From assembly GCF_003970675.1 (NCBI RefSeq), contig NZ_CP034563.1, positions 687,501 through 751,500 on the forward strand: a DNA stretch of 64,000 nt, in the 5' to 3' direction. The DNA comes from Flammeovirga pectinis. Its GTDB lineage: Bacteria > Bacteroidota > Bacteroidia > Cytophagales > Flammeovirgaceae. The translations under genes were made by a program, and so were the position numbers. Under the pieces are notes generated by a model that was given only the letters and a program-made list of their open reading frames with translations, searched no databases and was not told where the DNA came from. Positions within the stretch are counted from its first letter, which is position 1. The number at the start of each line of letters is the position of its first letter. This document shows positions 1 to 10,326 of the stretch, piece after piece.

Positions 1-1338
<1,338 letters not shown>

Positions 1339-1344
1339 TTTACG

Positions 1345-1421
1345 GTTAGCACTCTAGTGATAGAGTGCTAGCAAAGTTTTTCCTTTTCACTGTCAAATAA
1401 CTTATTTAGAAGAGTTATTTG
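1345..1421 (+). other. 23S-5S spacer with two hairpins
   Basis: The spacer holds no tRNA. It contains a 12-bp stem (arms 1345-1356 and 1361-1372, loop gtga, one G-U pair) and a 9-bp stem (arms 1394-1402 and 1413-1421). Neither is followed by a T tract, so they are more likely processing or folding elements of the rRNA precursor than terminators. That role is inferred. Confidence 0.6.
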
Positions 1422-1460
1422 GTATTAGTGATTAGATTCGATGATCAAAGACATTAAGAT

Positions 1461-1577
1461 ATTGATGGTGTCAATGACGTGGGTGTTCACCTCTTTCCAT
1501 TCCGAACAGAGCAGTTAAGCCCCACAGTGCTGATGGTACTGGGTTAACCCCCGGGAGAGTAGGTCGACGCCACATTC
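1461..1577 (+). rRNA. 5S ribosomal RNA
   Basis: About 115 nt with the conserved 5S core ttccattccgaacagagcag and the loop E/helix IV part ggttaacccccgggagagta. The 5' segment ggtgtc pairs with gacgcc near the 3' end to form helix I. It lies about 120 nt after the 23S end in the usual order. Ends are accurate to a few nucleotides. Confidence 0.93.
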
Positions 1578-1589
1578 ATTATATATAGA

Positions 1590-1626
1590 AGGTTAGTTAA
1601 CACAAGATGTTGACTAACCTTTTTTT
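1590..1626 (+). terminator. rRNA operon terminator
   Basis: A 12-bp stem (arms 1590-1601 and 1609-1620, one G-U pair) with a 7-nt loop is followed directly by six T residues. It sits 13 nt after the 5S gene, the expected place for rRNA operon termination. Confidence 0.9.
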
Positions 1627-1687
1627 GTGACTATACTTTTTTACTTTTACATTAGGTTGGAAATTAATTAGTATAAAAGATATAATT

Positions 1688-1963
1688 ATGGGTTTTATAG
1701 ATAGTGGAATGAAAAGTCTACAACAGAACCGTAGACAATTAAAAGAAGCATCAACGAGATTTTTCAAAGACTCTAAGTCTTTGAAAATAAAACCTATGAA
1801 GTTTAAAAAAGCTTCGAGAAGAGAGTTAGACCTACTCAGGCATAAAATGGGGCAGGAGAAAAGAAGATTAATTTTCTACACGATTTTAAAAGTAATACTT
1901 TCAATACTAATTGTGTCAATAGTATTTTATATAGACGATATATTACCGTATTTAACCAAATGA
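1688..1963 (+). CDS. Small basic membrane protein of unknown function
   Basis: 91 residues, not recognised. The first 60 residues are strongly basic and rich in Lys, Arg and Ser, with no signal peptide. One hydrophobic stretch at about residues 60-83 should span the membrane, followed by a short acidic tail. This suggests a single-pass protein with a positively charged cytoplasmic domain. The stop codon overlaps the start of the acetyltransferase gene by 4 nt (ATGA), so the two are very likely translationally coupled. The pair sits directly downstream of the rRNA operon terminator and so needs its own promoter; no TAnnTTTG box was found. Confidence 0.7.
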   Translation: MGFIDSGMKSLQQNRRQLKEASTRFFKDSKSLKIKPMKFKKASRRELDLLRHKMGQEKRRLIFYTILKVILSILIVSIVFYIDDILPYLTK

Positions 1964-2739
1964 ATATAATAGAACAAATAGATTTAAATTTCAAATTACA
2001 TGCTGTGGCATTACCAAAAGAATGTAATTTGATGCAAGTTTTTTCAACAGACAATATTAATTATATCGATAGTGGATTAGAAGCCGATACTTTTAATGTA
2101 ATTCATTTAGAAAAAACAGATTCTATCTCAAAAAATGAATTAGAAAAGATTCTAAACTTTTATGAAAATAGGTTGAGAAAAGTATGTATATGGATTGAAA
2201 GTTCTAAACTTAATACAAAGACTGAACATATTTTTTCACAATTGTCAATTGGCGAAAGTGGAATAAATAAAGGGATGTATTCATCTCAACTAGATAAAAT
2301 TAGAGATGTAGAAGATTGTTTCAATATCTACCAAGTAGATAATAAGCAAGACATCATTGATCATGCATTTGTTATTGCAAACAATTGGGACCCTTTTGAT
2401 ATAAATATTCTTCATTATTATGATAGAACATCAACTATTATATTAACTAATAAGAATAACTTGCTATTTAATTACAAAGAGGATAATGTAATTGTTGGAG
2501 TAATAGAATTATTTATTGAAAAGGAGAATCCAAAAAATGCAGGAATCTATAATCTATCAGTAATGAAAGAGAACAGAAGAAAGGGAATAGGGAGTAAACT
2601 TATTCAGCATGCTATGAAAGTAGCACACCAAAAAGGAGTAGAATTATTATTACTGCAAGCTTCAGATTATTCAGCAAACTTATTTTTAAAAGAAGGATTT
2701 AAAGTGCAGGGAGAATTTATTGAATTTTGTAAAAAATAA
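1960..2739 (+). CDS. GNAT family N-acetyltransferase
   Basis: 259 residues. The C-terminal third carries a GNAT fold: strand VIVGVIELFI, strand AGIYNLSVM, then the acetyl-CoA pyrophosphate loop RRKGIG at residues 206-211 and the helix SKLIQHAMKVA. The end, ANLFLKEGFKVQGEF, matches the terminal strand-helix-strand of the family. The N-terminal 150 residues are not recognised and may be a degenerate second GNAT lobe. The substrate is unknown. The gene overlaps the preceding small membrane-protein gene by 4 nt. Confidence 0.85.
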   Translation: MNIIEQIDLNFKLHAVALPKECNLMQVFSTDNINYIDSGLEADTFNVIHLEKTDSISKNELEKILNFYENRLRKVCIWIESSKLNTKTEHIFSQLSIGESGINKGMYSSQLDKIRDVEDCFNIYQVDNKQDIIDHAFVIANNWDPFDINILHYYDRTSTIILTNKNNLLFNYKEDNVIVGVIELFIEKENPKNAGIYNLSVMKENRRKGIGSKLIQHAMKVAHQKGVELLLLQASDYSANLFLKEGFKVQGEFIEFCKK

Positions 2740-2768
2740 AAGCATCTTGAAATTCAAGATGCTTTTAG
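2737..2768 (+). terminator. Rho-independent terminator after the acetyltransferase
   Basis: A perfect 10-bp stem (agcatcttga at 2741-2750 and its complement at 2754-2763) with a 3-nt loop is flanked by AAAA and TTTT. It begins at the stop codon of the acetyltransferase gene. Confidence 0.85.
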
Positions 2769-2880
2769 CTGGAACATTGTCCAACTAGTTTTTTTTTATA
2801 TAGGTGACTAACCTATGATTCTTTACCCATGTGCAATATAATAAGTATTATATTTAAAACACAAAAAAATGTAATATTTT

Positions 2881-3870
2881 ATGTGTTATATTACATCTAA
2901 GGTAAGTTTTGATAAAAATTATTTACAAATGTTAGAAAGTTTACTTTTATCTATATTAAATATTAAAGGTTTTGGTCCTAAATACTTGTTTAGGTATAAA
3001 GACATAATTGTTGAAAAAGAACAGGAATCGACTACTGTTCTTGAAGCAATAACTGCAATTTTTGAAGAAACGAATAGAATAAATAAGGTAAGTATTTCAG
3101 AAATTGATGAAGGCATTGATAGAGCTGAAAAAATTATTAAACAATGTAATGAGTTATCGATTGAACCAATAAGTTTTTTGGACGAAAGATTTCCTAAAAA
3201 TATAATAGAACAGTCTGAACTATGGCCAATAATTTACGGTATAGGTAATGTTGAATTATTAAATAATTATTCTATTGGGATTGTAGGGACAAAAATTCCT
3301 GATGAGCATGGTAAAATCATTTCTAATAGAATTGGTGAATTTTGTACTGATTATGAAGTTAATCTTGTGCTATTACATCAAAAAGGTGTAGTTGAAGAAG
3401 TATTAAATACTTTTGATTATACTCATATAGAAGTACTAGCATCGGGAATTGATTTAATGTACAATCCATTAGATGAGGTTTATAATGATGATATGAGATG
3501 TGTTATCTCACCATTCCCTCCAGGTGTAATTACAGATGATTACAAATACATAGAAGCTTCTAAGGTAGTTGCATGCCTTTCAAATAGAATAATTTTGATA
3601 CAGGATTCTCCTTCAGATGATACGCGCTTTGTATTAAGTTATTTTTCTAGAATGCCAAGAACTTTAGGCGTAATTAAGCCAATAACTTCTGCTTTAAAAT
3701 ATCAAATTAATAGTGGGAATGTAATATTACTTAGTGAAAAAATCAAGGGAGTAATTAAATACTGTAGGGCAAAAGATGTTAATTTAGATACTGTAAGATG
3801 TACTTTTAAAGAATTACAATCCAAATCTGATTACCCTCAGTTTTTTGGAGAAGAGGAACTTCCTTTTTAA
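2881..3870 (+). CDS. Divergent DprA/Smf-like Rossmann-fold protein
   Basis: 329 residues. The N-terminal part (LLLSILNIKGFGPKYLFR, about 20-38) resembles the helix-hairpin-helix-like start of DprA. The middle follows the DprA order: FLDERFPKNI, then IGIVGTK at 132-138 in place of the usual IVGSR, then VLASGIDLMYNP at about 185-196, where DprA has its Gly-Leu-Asp-x-x-Tyr-Pro segment, then SNRIILIQDSP. The family's conserved SGLA-x-GID loop is replaced by an unrelated stretch (LLHQKGVVEEVL). No clear C-terminal winged helix is seen. DprA loads RecA on incoming single-stranded DNA; whether this protein still binds DNA is doubtful. It is monocistronic. Confidence 0.7.
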   Translation: MCYITSKVSFDKNYLQMLESLLLSILNIKGFGPKYLFRYKDIIVEKEQESTTVLEAITAIFEETNRINKVSISEIDEGIDRAEKIIKQCNELSIEPISFLDERFPKNIIEQSELWPIIYGIGNVELLNNYSIGIVGTKIPDEHGKIISNRIGEFCTDYEVNLVLLHQKGVVEEVLNTFDYTHIEVLASGIDLMYNPLDEVYNDDMRCVISPFPPGVITDDYKYIEASKVVACLSNRIILIQDSPSDDTRFVLSYFSRMPRTLGVIKPITSALKYQINSGNVILLSEKIKGVIKYCRAKDVNLDTVRCTFKELQSKSDYPQFFGEEELPF

Positions 3871-3882
3871 GATACAAGTAAT

Positions 3883-3921
3883 AAAAAAAGCCACTGATTT
3901 TGAAATCAATGGCTTTTTTAT
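3883..3921 (+). terminator. Terminator between converging genes
   Basis: The stem aaaaaagccactgattt / aaatcaatggctttttt has one G-U-type mismatch and a short loop. It has A and T tracts on either side and should therefore act on both strands, serving the DprA-like gene and the converging gene that ends at 3935. Confidence 0.85.
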
Positions 3922-3934
3922 TAAAAACTAAATT

Positions 3935-4537
3935 TTAATTTTCTTGGATATAAAATTTAACAACATCACGTTGCTTATTATCTACTTTGTTTCCACTTGC
4001 CTGTGAATGAGATTCATAACGTAATAATAAACCTTCTTTAGAAATATAAAACTTAGTCCAAATATTCATAATATTAGACATTGAAGAAGAACTATTTCCT
4101 TCTTGGTTTTTAGAATATACATTAGGTATTTTTCTATCTTCTTCTTTAATAGTTACTAAATAAGAGGATAAACCAAGGTAAACAACTTCCTCAATTTCAA
4201 TTGAATTTGAAGGCTCGTTAATAAGTTCTATTAAATCTCTTCTAATTTTAGACTTAAAGAATGGAAGGCCAGAATAATCTTTATTTGCATTGTGTACTTG
4301 CATTTCCCAGTCTTTGTCAAGGTAGTCAATAGCATAAAAGTCACTAGATGCATGTACCACTCTACCTGTTAGATTAACATATTCAGAAGATCCATAAGCA
4401 GTCGAAATTACATCAACATTATAAGGAAGGTAGTCTGAATTTGATTGTTTTAAAGTAGTAATCACTTTGTCTTTTGCTGGTTGGTCTGAAGGAGCAAATA
4501 GAATAGAAAATAAGACCAATAGTAAGCTAATTTGCAT
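3935..4537 (-). CDS. Secreted protein of unknown function
   Basis: 200 residues. The start MQISLLLVLFSILFA is a short hydrophobic segment that could be a signal peptide or membrane anchor. The remainder is soluble, with several strand-like stretches and a low-complexity Ser run (SSSSMSN). I do not recognise a family. The start codon lies inside the 3' arm of a hairpin formed with the leader (separate entry). The gene converges on the DprA-like gene and shares its terminator. Confidence 0.65.
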   Translation of the reverse strand: MQISLLLVLFSILFAPSDQPAKDKVITTLKQSNSDYLPYNVDVISTAYGSSEYVNLTGRVVHASSDFYAIDYLDKDWEMQVHNANKDYSGLPFFKSKIRRDLIELINEPSNSIEIEEVVYLGLSSYLVTIKEEDRKIPNVYSKNQEGNSSSSMSNIMNIWTKFYISKEGLLLRYESHSQASGNKVDNKQRDVVKFYIQEN

Positions 4538-4579
4538 GTCGTTTTATTTTTAATTGTCAATACATAAATAAACGACATG
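4535..4579 (-). promoter_or_regulatory. Leader hairpin that includes the start codon
   Basis: On the plus strand catgtcgttttattt (4535-4549) and aaataaacgacatg (about 4566-4579) are complementary with one bulged base. In the mRNA of the gene starting at 4537 the AUG falls at the end of the 3' arm, paired to the 5' arm in the leader. This could hide the start codon or be a palindromic protein-binding site. Function is inferred only. Confidence 0.45.
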
Positions 4580-4630
4580 ATAAGATGTAATAATATTTTT
4601 GATATTCTATTTATCAAATTTTAACATTAA

Positions 4631-4951
4631 TTATGCAATTAATCGCTCGATTTCCTCCTTTATGAAGTATTTTGATTGGTAATCTCTAATAAATGAGAAT
4701 AATTCATCAATATCTAATTCACTTAAGGGTAAGAAGGGCACATTTATGGCAATTGAATAACCATTAAAATAGAAACGGATTTTTATCAAGTGATTTTCTT
4801 CAGCTACTTTAGCCTTAGCTCTAACTGTAATCTTTTTGCAGTTTTCAATAGTTACTTCATCTTCAAAGTAGATATTCTTTGATGATAAATGATTTTTGAT
4901 CTCGTTAATTCTAGTTCTAAGTTCCATTTCAATCTTTGTTTTCGTTTTCAA
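4631..4951 (-). CDS. Small soluble protein of unknown function
   Basis: 106 residues, or 98 if the internal Met of MELRTRI (start 4927) is used. There is no signal peptide or membrane segment. An N-terminal helix (RTRINEIKNHLSSKN) is followed by beta strands containing KKITVRAKAKV and HLIKIRFYFNGYSIAINVPF, then two acidic helices. The plan resembles small one-domain cytosolic proteins, but I cannot name a family. It lies just upstream of the secreted gene at 3935-4537 on the same strand, about 90 nt away. Confidence 0.55.
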   Translation of the reverse strand: MKTKTKIEMELRTRINEIKNHLSSKNIYFEDEVTIENCKKITVRAKAKVAEENHLIKIRFYFNGYSIAINVPFLPLSELDIDELFSFIRDYQSKYFIKEEIERLIA

Positions 4952-5010
4952 TAATTGGTACTACAAAGCTATTATTAATAAAGCTTATAGCGGAGGAAAA
5001 GGAATAGAAA

Positions 5011-5058
5011 AAGGTGGAATATTAAAACATCAATTGTATTGTCTTATTATTCCACCTT
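5011..5058. repeat. Long-loop inverted repeat in a spacer
   Basis: aaggtggaata at 5011-5021 is exactly complementary to 5048-5058, separated by 26 nt. It lies between the small gene starting at 4951 and the 3' end of the barrel gene at 5080. It may help end the minus-strand barrel transcript, but no T tract follows, so this remains unassigned. Confidence 0.4.
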
Positions 5059-5079
5059 ATAGATTATATTTACTACTTA

Positions 5080-5757
5080 TTAATGTAATTTTCTTTTCCC
5101 GAAAATCCTGTATGCTATACCTATGTTTATTGTCCCATACATATCAGTAGGAAACCTTGGGTTAGACATCATATCTAATTGATCACTTGAAGTAATTCTT
5201 CCTTGGGCTTCTAAGTTTATTATCCATTTGTTTGTTAGACTGTAACGAATTCCTGCACCACCATATATAACACCTCCTGCTTTATTTGAAGAAGTATTTT
5301 TTAAATGATTTGTCGTAGAACCATAAAAAACACCTACACCACCCATTAAATAATAATTAATTCTTTGGTTTCTTTTTCTATTACGAGCACCCAAGTCATA
5401 AATTACCATAGGAATAAATTCTATAATATTTGCATCAAAAGCATTTTGATTATAAGTTTCACTATTAGAACGCTTATCCTTTGCTCCTAGACCAACATGA
5501 GAAAGTTGGTACCTAAAAGATATTCTTTTTGATACTTTTTTTTGTACATAAATAGTATAGTTCGGTTTAATATTTTCAAAATTTCCAAAGCCACCATATA
5601 CTCCATTATATTGAGCAGCACCAATGCTACCTCCTATTAAAACGTAATCAGTATTTTCCATCAAATTATTGAAATAATTAGGAGAAGAATATTTACTTTG
5701 GGAAAATCCTAAATTGGAAACAATAAGTAATATTAAAATGTAGAAAATGTTTTTCAT
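5080..5757 (-). CDS. Outer-membrane beta-barrel protein
   Basis: 225 residues. The signal peptide MKNIFYILILLIVSNLGFSQ ends in a typical FSQ cleavage site. Alternating hydrophobic and polar strands follow, with turns rich in Asn and Gly: YTIYVQKKVSKRISFRYQLSHVG, YYLMGGVGVFYGS, GGVIYGGAGIRYSL, WIINLEAQGRI. The end GTINIGIAYRIFGKRK is a barrel-closing strand followed by basic residues. The size and pattern fit the small 8- to 10-stranded barrels common in Bacteroidota (DUF6089-like). Cargo or function is unknown. No operon partner is apparent. Confidence 0.75.
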   Translation of the reverse strand: MKNIFYILILLIVSNLGFSQSKYSSPNYFNNLMENTDYVLIGGSIGAAQYNGVYGGFGNFENIKPNYTIYVQKKVSKRISFRYQLSHVGLGAKDKRSNSETYNQNAFDANIIEFIPMVIYDLGARNRKRNQRINYYLMGGVGVFYGSTTNHLKNTSSNKAGGVIYGGAGIRYSLTNKWIINLEAQGRITSSDQLDMMSNPRFPTDMYGTINIGIAYRIFGKRKLH

Positions 5758-6004
5758 GACTAAATATGAATAAATTTTGTTTTAACGTATTTGCATAAAA
5801 CAGAGTAATCTACTTCGTAGTGATTAGAATATAAATTACTTTATCTATATTATTCAAAGGGTATTCTTAACTAAAGAACCCTATTTTGAGTAAGGATTGA
5901 ATCATAAAAAAACAGAATATTCTTTTGTTATTAAAATTCATGATATTACATTGTCTATCGATTTACTAGAGTTGTATTCTTGTTTATATAAATACATTAA
6001 TTAA

Positions 6005-7354
<1,350 letters not shown>

Positions 7355-7383
7355 TTATATAGTTAAAAACATAATCATTATGT

Positions 7384-7431
7384 AACAGAAGAAGCCGATA
7401 TTCATGGGATTGAATATCGGCTTCTTCTGTT
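7384..7431 (+). terminator. Strong bidirectional terminator
   Basis: A perfect 21-bp stem (arms 7384-7404 and 7411-7431) with loop tgggat. T-rich sequence follows on the plus side, and the arms begin and end in A/T. It separates metY from the converging membrane-protein gene. Confidence 0.9.
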
Positions 7432-7448
7432 TATTTTAAATAATAAGA

Positions 7449-7817
7449 TTAGTCTCTTCTCACTCCAAATAATGTATCTAGAAAAGTTAAAACAGTAGAA
7501 TAGACAAAGCTAAATATTAGAGACATCATTAAACCTCCAGTAGAAAAACCATCAATTAATTCTCCAGACCAATAAAACATAAGTGCATTTATTACTAAAA
7601 GAAATAAACCAAGAGTAAATACTGTAATTGGCAATGTTAATATAGTAAGGATAGGTTTAATAATTGCGTTCATAAACCCAATAGCTAATGCGGCCCAAAT
7701 AGCGGTGGTATAATCTGTAACTACTACACCAGATGTAGGAGCTACCCATTCAAAAAAGCCAGCACAAGCCCACACTGCAATTGCAGAAACTAACATTCGA
7801 ACAATAAAATCTTTCAT
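7449..7817 (-). CDS. YvlD/phage holin 4-2 family membrane protein
   Basis: 122 residues with four hydrophobic segments (about 5-25, 38-60, 63-85, 95-117). The segment NAIIKPILTILTLPITVFTLG is the signature of the Phage_holin_4_2 (YvlD) family. In spite of the name, this family is chromosomal and widespread and is not evidence of a prophage; its role is uncertain, with links to envelope stress in some bacteria. It lies 23 nt downstream of the serine-hydrolase gene on the same strand and is probably co-transcribed with it. Confidence 0.9.
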   Translation of the reverse strand: MKDFIVRMLVSAIAVWACAGFFEWVAPTSGVVVTDYTTAIWAALAIGFMNAIIKPILTILTLPITVFTLGLFLLVINALMFYWSGELIDGFSTGGLMMSLIFSFVYSTVLTFLDTLFGVRRD

Positions 7818-7840
7818 TTTTTTAAGAGTTATAAGTATTA

Positions 7841-9382
7841 TTAATTAATTATTTTTTTCGCTTTAATTTCTGAGAAATGAAAATCGTTATTTGGTACATC
7901 AAATTTTAATGCTGTAATATTCCTATTGTTATCCATTTCAAAACTTACAGTTCCTAATGTATACCATGGACTTTCAAAATCCCATAAGAGCTCAAAAGTA
8001 TCATAATGCCAATGAGATAATGTTGCATTTAAGTTTTTCTGATGTTCAAAATCAATTATTAGCTTACCATCATTTATACGCACCGTTATATTTCCATTTA
8101 ATTCAGAAAAGTAAACACCTTCATATTCATTTAAATTTTTAGAAGGTTTTGTATCTTTTTTATGATGGGCGATAATATCCTCAATTCTCGTATCATTATC
8201 GTAGTGTTCATTAGATTTTTCTAAGTATATTTTAGAATAGTTTAATTCTTTCAATTTCAAGAAGGTGTCTATCGTATAATTTGTAGCTGCACTAATAGGA
8301 CTTTTTAAACCATTTGTTAATACTACTACACCTAATTTTTGATCAGGAATTAGAGTTATTGCTGTTATCATACCATCATAGCCACCTGTATGACTAACTC
8401 TCATGTTGCCATAATAATCTTTCACACCCCACCCTAAAGCGTACCCAGAGAAATGTGTATTTACAGAAGTTTGTGTTAAATCTGAAGTATAGTTATTATG
8501 TAGTTTCCATAATTGATTACGTGAACTAGATGTCAGTAGAGTATCTGAATTAATAATCCCATTATTGATATTGAAAATCATCCACTTAGATAAATCTTTA
8601 ACAGAAGATATTAAACCACCAGTTGCAGCTATTTCTTCCCAGTTTGTCCATTCCATAGAAACGTTTTCTTTATTTTTAATCAATTGATGGGGTGTTGCAA
8701 AATTACCCATTTCTTCTAATTTTGATAACGAATAAATGGTGCGGTCCATACCTAATGGATCTAATATTTTTTCTTGAACATTTTCTCCCCAAGATTTCCC
8801 TGTTACTTCTTTTATTAATTGACCAGCAGTGATATACATTAAGTTTGAGTATCCAAAACCATCTCTAAGTTCAAAAGCAAGTGGAATATATTTTATTCTT
8901 TTTATAAGTTCTTTTGATGTGTAATTGGATTGATACCACATAATATCTCCACTAAAAGTACCAAGTCCAACTCTATGTGATAGCATATCCTCTATTGTTA
9001 CCAATTGAGATAAATAGGGATCGTTTATTGCAAAATAAGGGAGGTAATCCACCACTTTATCATTCCAATTTAACTTTCCTTCTTGGACTAACATAGCAAT
9101 AATTGCAGAGGTAAAAGCCTTAGAATTTGATGCTATTGCATATAGTGTATTTTCATCTGGCGTATCTTGTTTACCAATTTCTTTAGTACCATATCCTTTT
9201 GAGAATATTAATCTACCATCTTTAACAATGCCCACAGTCATGCTAGGTATTTCCCAATCATTAATTATTTGCTGATAATATTTATCTAATTTCTTGAGTT
9301 CTTTGGTGTAAGACTTTTGTGCTATGACCAGAGATGAAACAAATTGAAAAATAATGGCAATTAATAATGTCTTTTTTATCAT
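7841..9382 (-). CDS. Secreted serine hydrolase, beta-lactamase/DD-peptidase fold
   Basis: 513 residues. A signal peptide ends near SLVIAQ (about 22). The class C beta-lactamase/esterase fold shows its three motifs: S85-N-S-K88 (SxxK), Y178-S-N180 (YxN) and H331-T-G333 (in the place of KTG). The C-terminal 100 residues (from about 415, YEGVYFSELNGNITVRI) match the DUF3471-type beta domain often found after this fold. It may be a peptidase, esterase or D-amino acid hydrolase acting in the periplasm; the fold alone does not tell. It probably forms a two-gene operon with the YvlD-type protein. Confidence 0.9.
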   Translation of the reverse strand: MIKKTLLIAIIFQFVSSLVIAQKSYTKELKKLDKYYQQIINDWEIPSMTVGIVKDGRLIFSKGYGTKEIGKQDTPDENTLYAIASNSKAFTSAIIAMLVQEGKLNWNDKVVDYLPYFAINDPYLSQLVTIEDMLSHRVGLGTFSGDIMWYQSNYTSKELIKRIKYIPLAFELRDGFGYSNLMYITAGQLIKEVTGKSWGENVQEKILDPLGMDRTIYSLSKLEEMGNFATPHQLIKNKENVSMEWTNWEEIAATGGLISSVKDLSKWMIFNINNGIINSDTLLTSSSRNQLWKLHNNYTSDLTQTSVNTHFSGYALGWGVKDYYGNMRVSHTGGYDGMITAITLIPDQKLGVVVLTNGLKSPISAATNYTIDTFLKLKELNYSKIYLEKSNEHYDNDTRIEDIIAHHKKDTKPSKNLNEYEGVYFSELNGNITVRINDGKLIIDFEHQKNLNATLSHWHYDTFELLWDFESPWYTLGTVSFEMDNNRNITALKFDVPNNDFHFSEIKAKKIIN

Positions 9383-9570
9383 TTTCAGAAAATTAAGTAA
9401 TAGGGAAGCCGTTCAATACAACTTCTGATAAATATAAAAGAAATATTTCTCAAGTTAGTTCATTTTAGAATGATTATAATTAGTTCAACTAATATGCGAA
9501 AATGAGTACATTACGTAAGTTTTTGAGATAACAAAGTAAATTACATTGAAGAATTACCCATTAAGAGTGG

Positions 9571-9601
9571 TTGTTAATAAGTATAAATTGTACTATGTTT
9601 G
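9571..9601 (+). promoter_or_regulatory. Bacteroidota-type promoter
   Basis: TTG at 9571-9573 and TATGTTTG at 9594-9601 are separated by 20 nt, matching the TTTG / TAnnTTTG consensus. The expected transcript start near 9605-9608 lies downstream of the first in-frame Met codon (9546), which supports choosing the Met at 9636 as the true start. Confidence 0.7.
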
Positions 9602-9635
9602 TGTCATATTACTACATTTAACATATTTTATACTA

Positions 9636-10316
9636 ATGTATAACAAACTATTACCCTTGTTGCTTATTCTCATTAGCAGCAGTTTGTGCTTTGCCCAAAG
9701 AGTGCATGAAGAAGAATACGAAAACAAAATTGCTATTGGTATCAGCGGAGGTACAAATGGCGGTGGAATTGATGTGTCGAGAAACATCAATAAACATTTT
9801 AATGGATCATTAGGCTTAAATTATTTTAAGATAAATGATTTTACGAGACAAGTTGCTGTAGATGGTAAGCAATTAAAATCTACAGTTAATGTTGAAATGG
9901 TAAATATTGACTTAAGGTTAGAGTACTTACCTTTTGTGAATAGCAGTTTTAAAGTTGTTGCAGGTTTAGCATACATGACAAGTAATGGAGTTCGTGTAAT
10001 CGGACAATATGCAAGTGATGTTACTTTAGGTGAGATGACAATTGAGTCTGAAGATATCGGAGAAATTCGTTTTGATGCCGAATGGAAACAGATTACTCCA
10101 TATTTTGGTATTGGTTTAGGTAGAGCAGTTCCCAAAAATAGAATTGGTTTTGGCTTTGATATTGGTACTTATTACATAGGTAAACCAAATGTACAATTTA
10201 CTGGAACTAGCATGCTTTCAGAAATGAATTCTCAGGAAGAACAACTTGCTAAAAATATGGAAGACTACAATTGGTTTCCTGTTTTTAAATTAAGATTAGC
10301 TGTTCGAATTAATTAA
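9636..10316 (+). CDS. Outer-membrane beta-barrel protein, partner of the downstream lipoprotein
   Basis: 226 residues from the Met at 9636, which begins the clear signal peptide MYNKLLPLLLILISSSLCFA; the longer frame from 9546 would start upstream of the promoter. The mature part has amphipathic strands with Gly/Asn turns (NKIAIGISGGTNGGGIDVSRNI, NGSLGLNYFKINDF, VNIDLRLEYLPFV, ITPYFGIGLGRAV) and ends with the strand FKLRLAVRIN. It resembles small eight-stranded barrels; no precise family. The next gene starts 11 nt downstream, so the pair is probably one transcript. Confidence 0.75.
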   Translation: MYNKLLPLLLILISSSLCFAQRVHEEEYENKIAIGISGGTNGGGIDVSRNINKHFNGSLGLNYFKINDFTRQVAVDGKQLKSTVNVEMVNIDLRLEYLPFVNSSFKVVAGLAYMTSNGVRVIGQYASDVTLGEMTIESEDIGEIRFDAEWKQITPYFGIGLGRAVPKNRIGFGFDIGTYYIGKPNVQFTGTSMLSEMNSQEEQLAKNMEDYNWFPVFKLRLAVRIN

Positions 10317-10326
10317 AACTACTACA

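Noticed and set aside
4896-5150. 84-codon plus-strand frame
   Set aside because: It overlaps the start of one minus-strand gene and the end of another, has low-complexity hydrophobic content, and contains the long inverted repeat.
7449-7817. Holin family name as a sign of a prophage
   Set aside because: The YvlD branch is chromosomal and no phage genes, integrase or attachment sites are nearby.
9546-9635. Longer N-terminus of the barrel protein
   Set aside because: It would start before the promoter at 9571-9601 and place a second hydrophobic stretch in front of a complete signal peptide.
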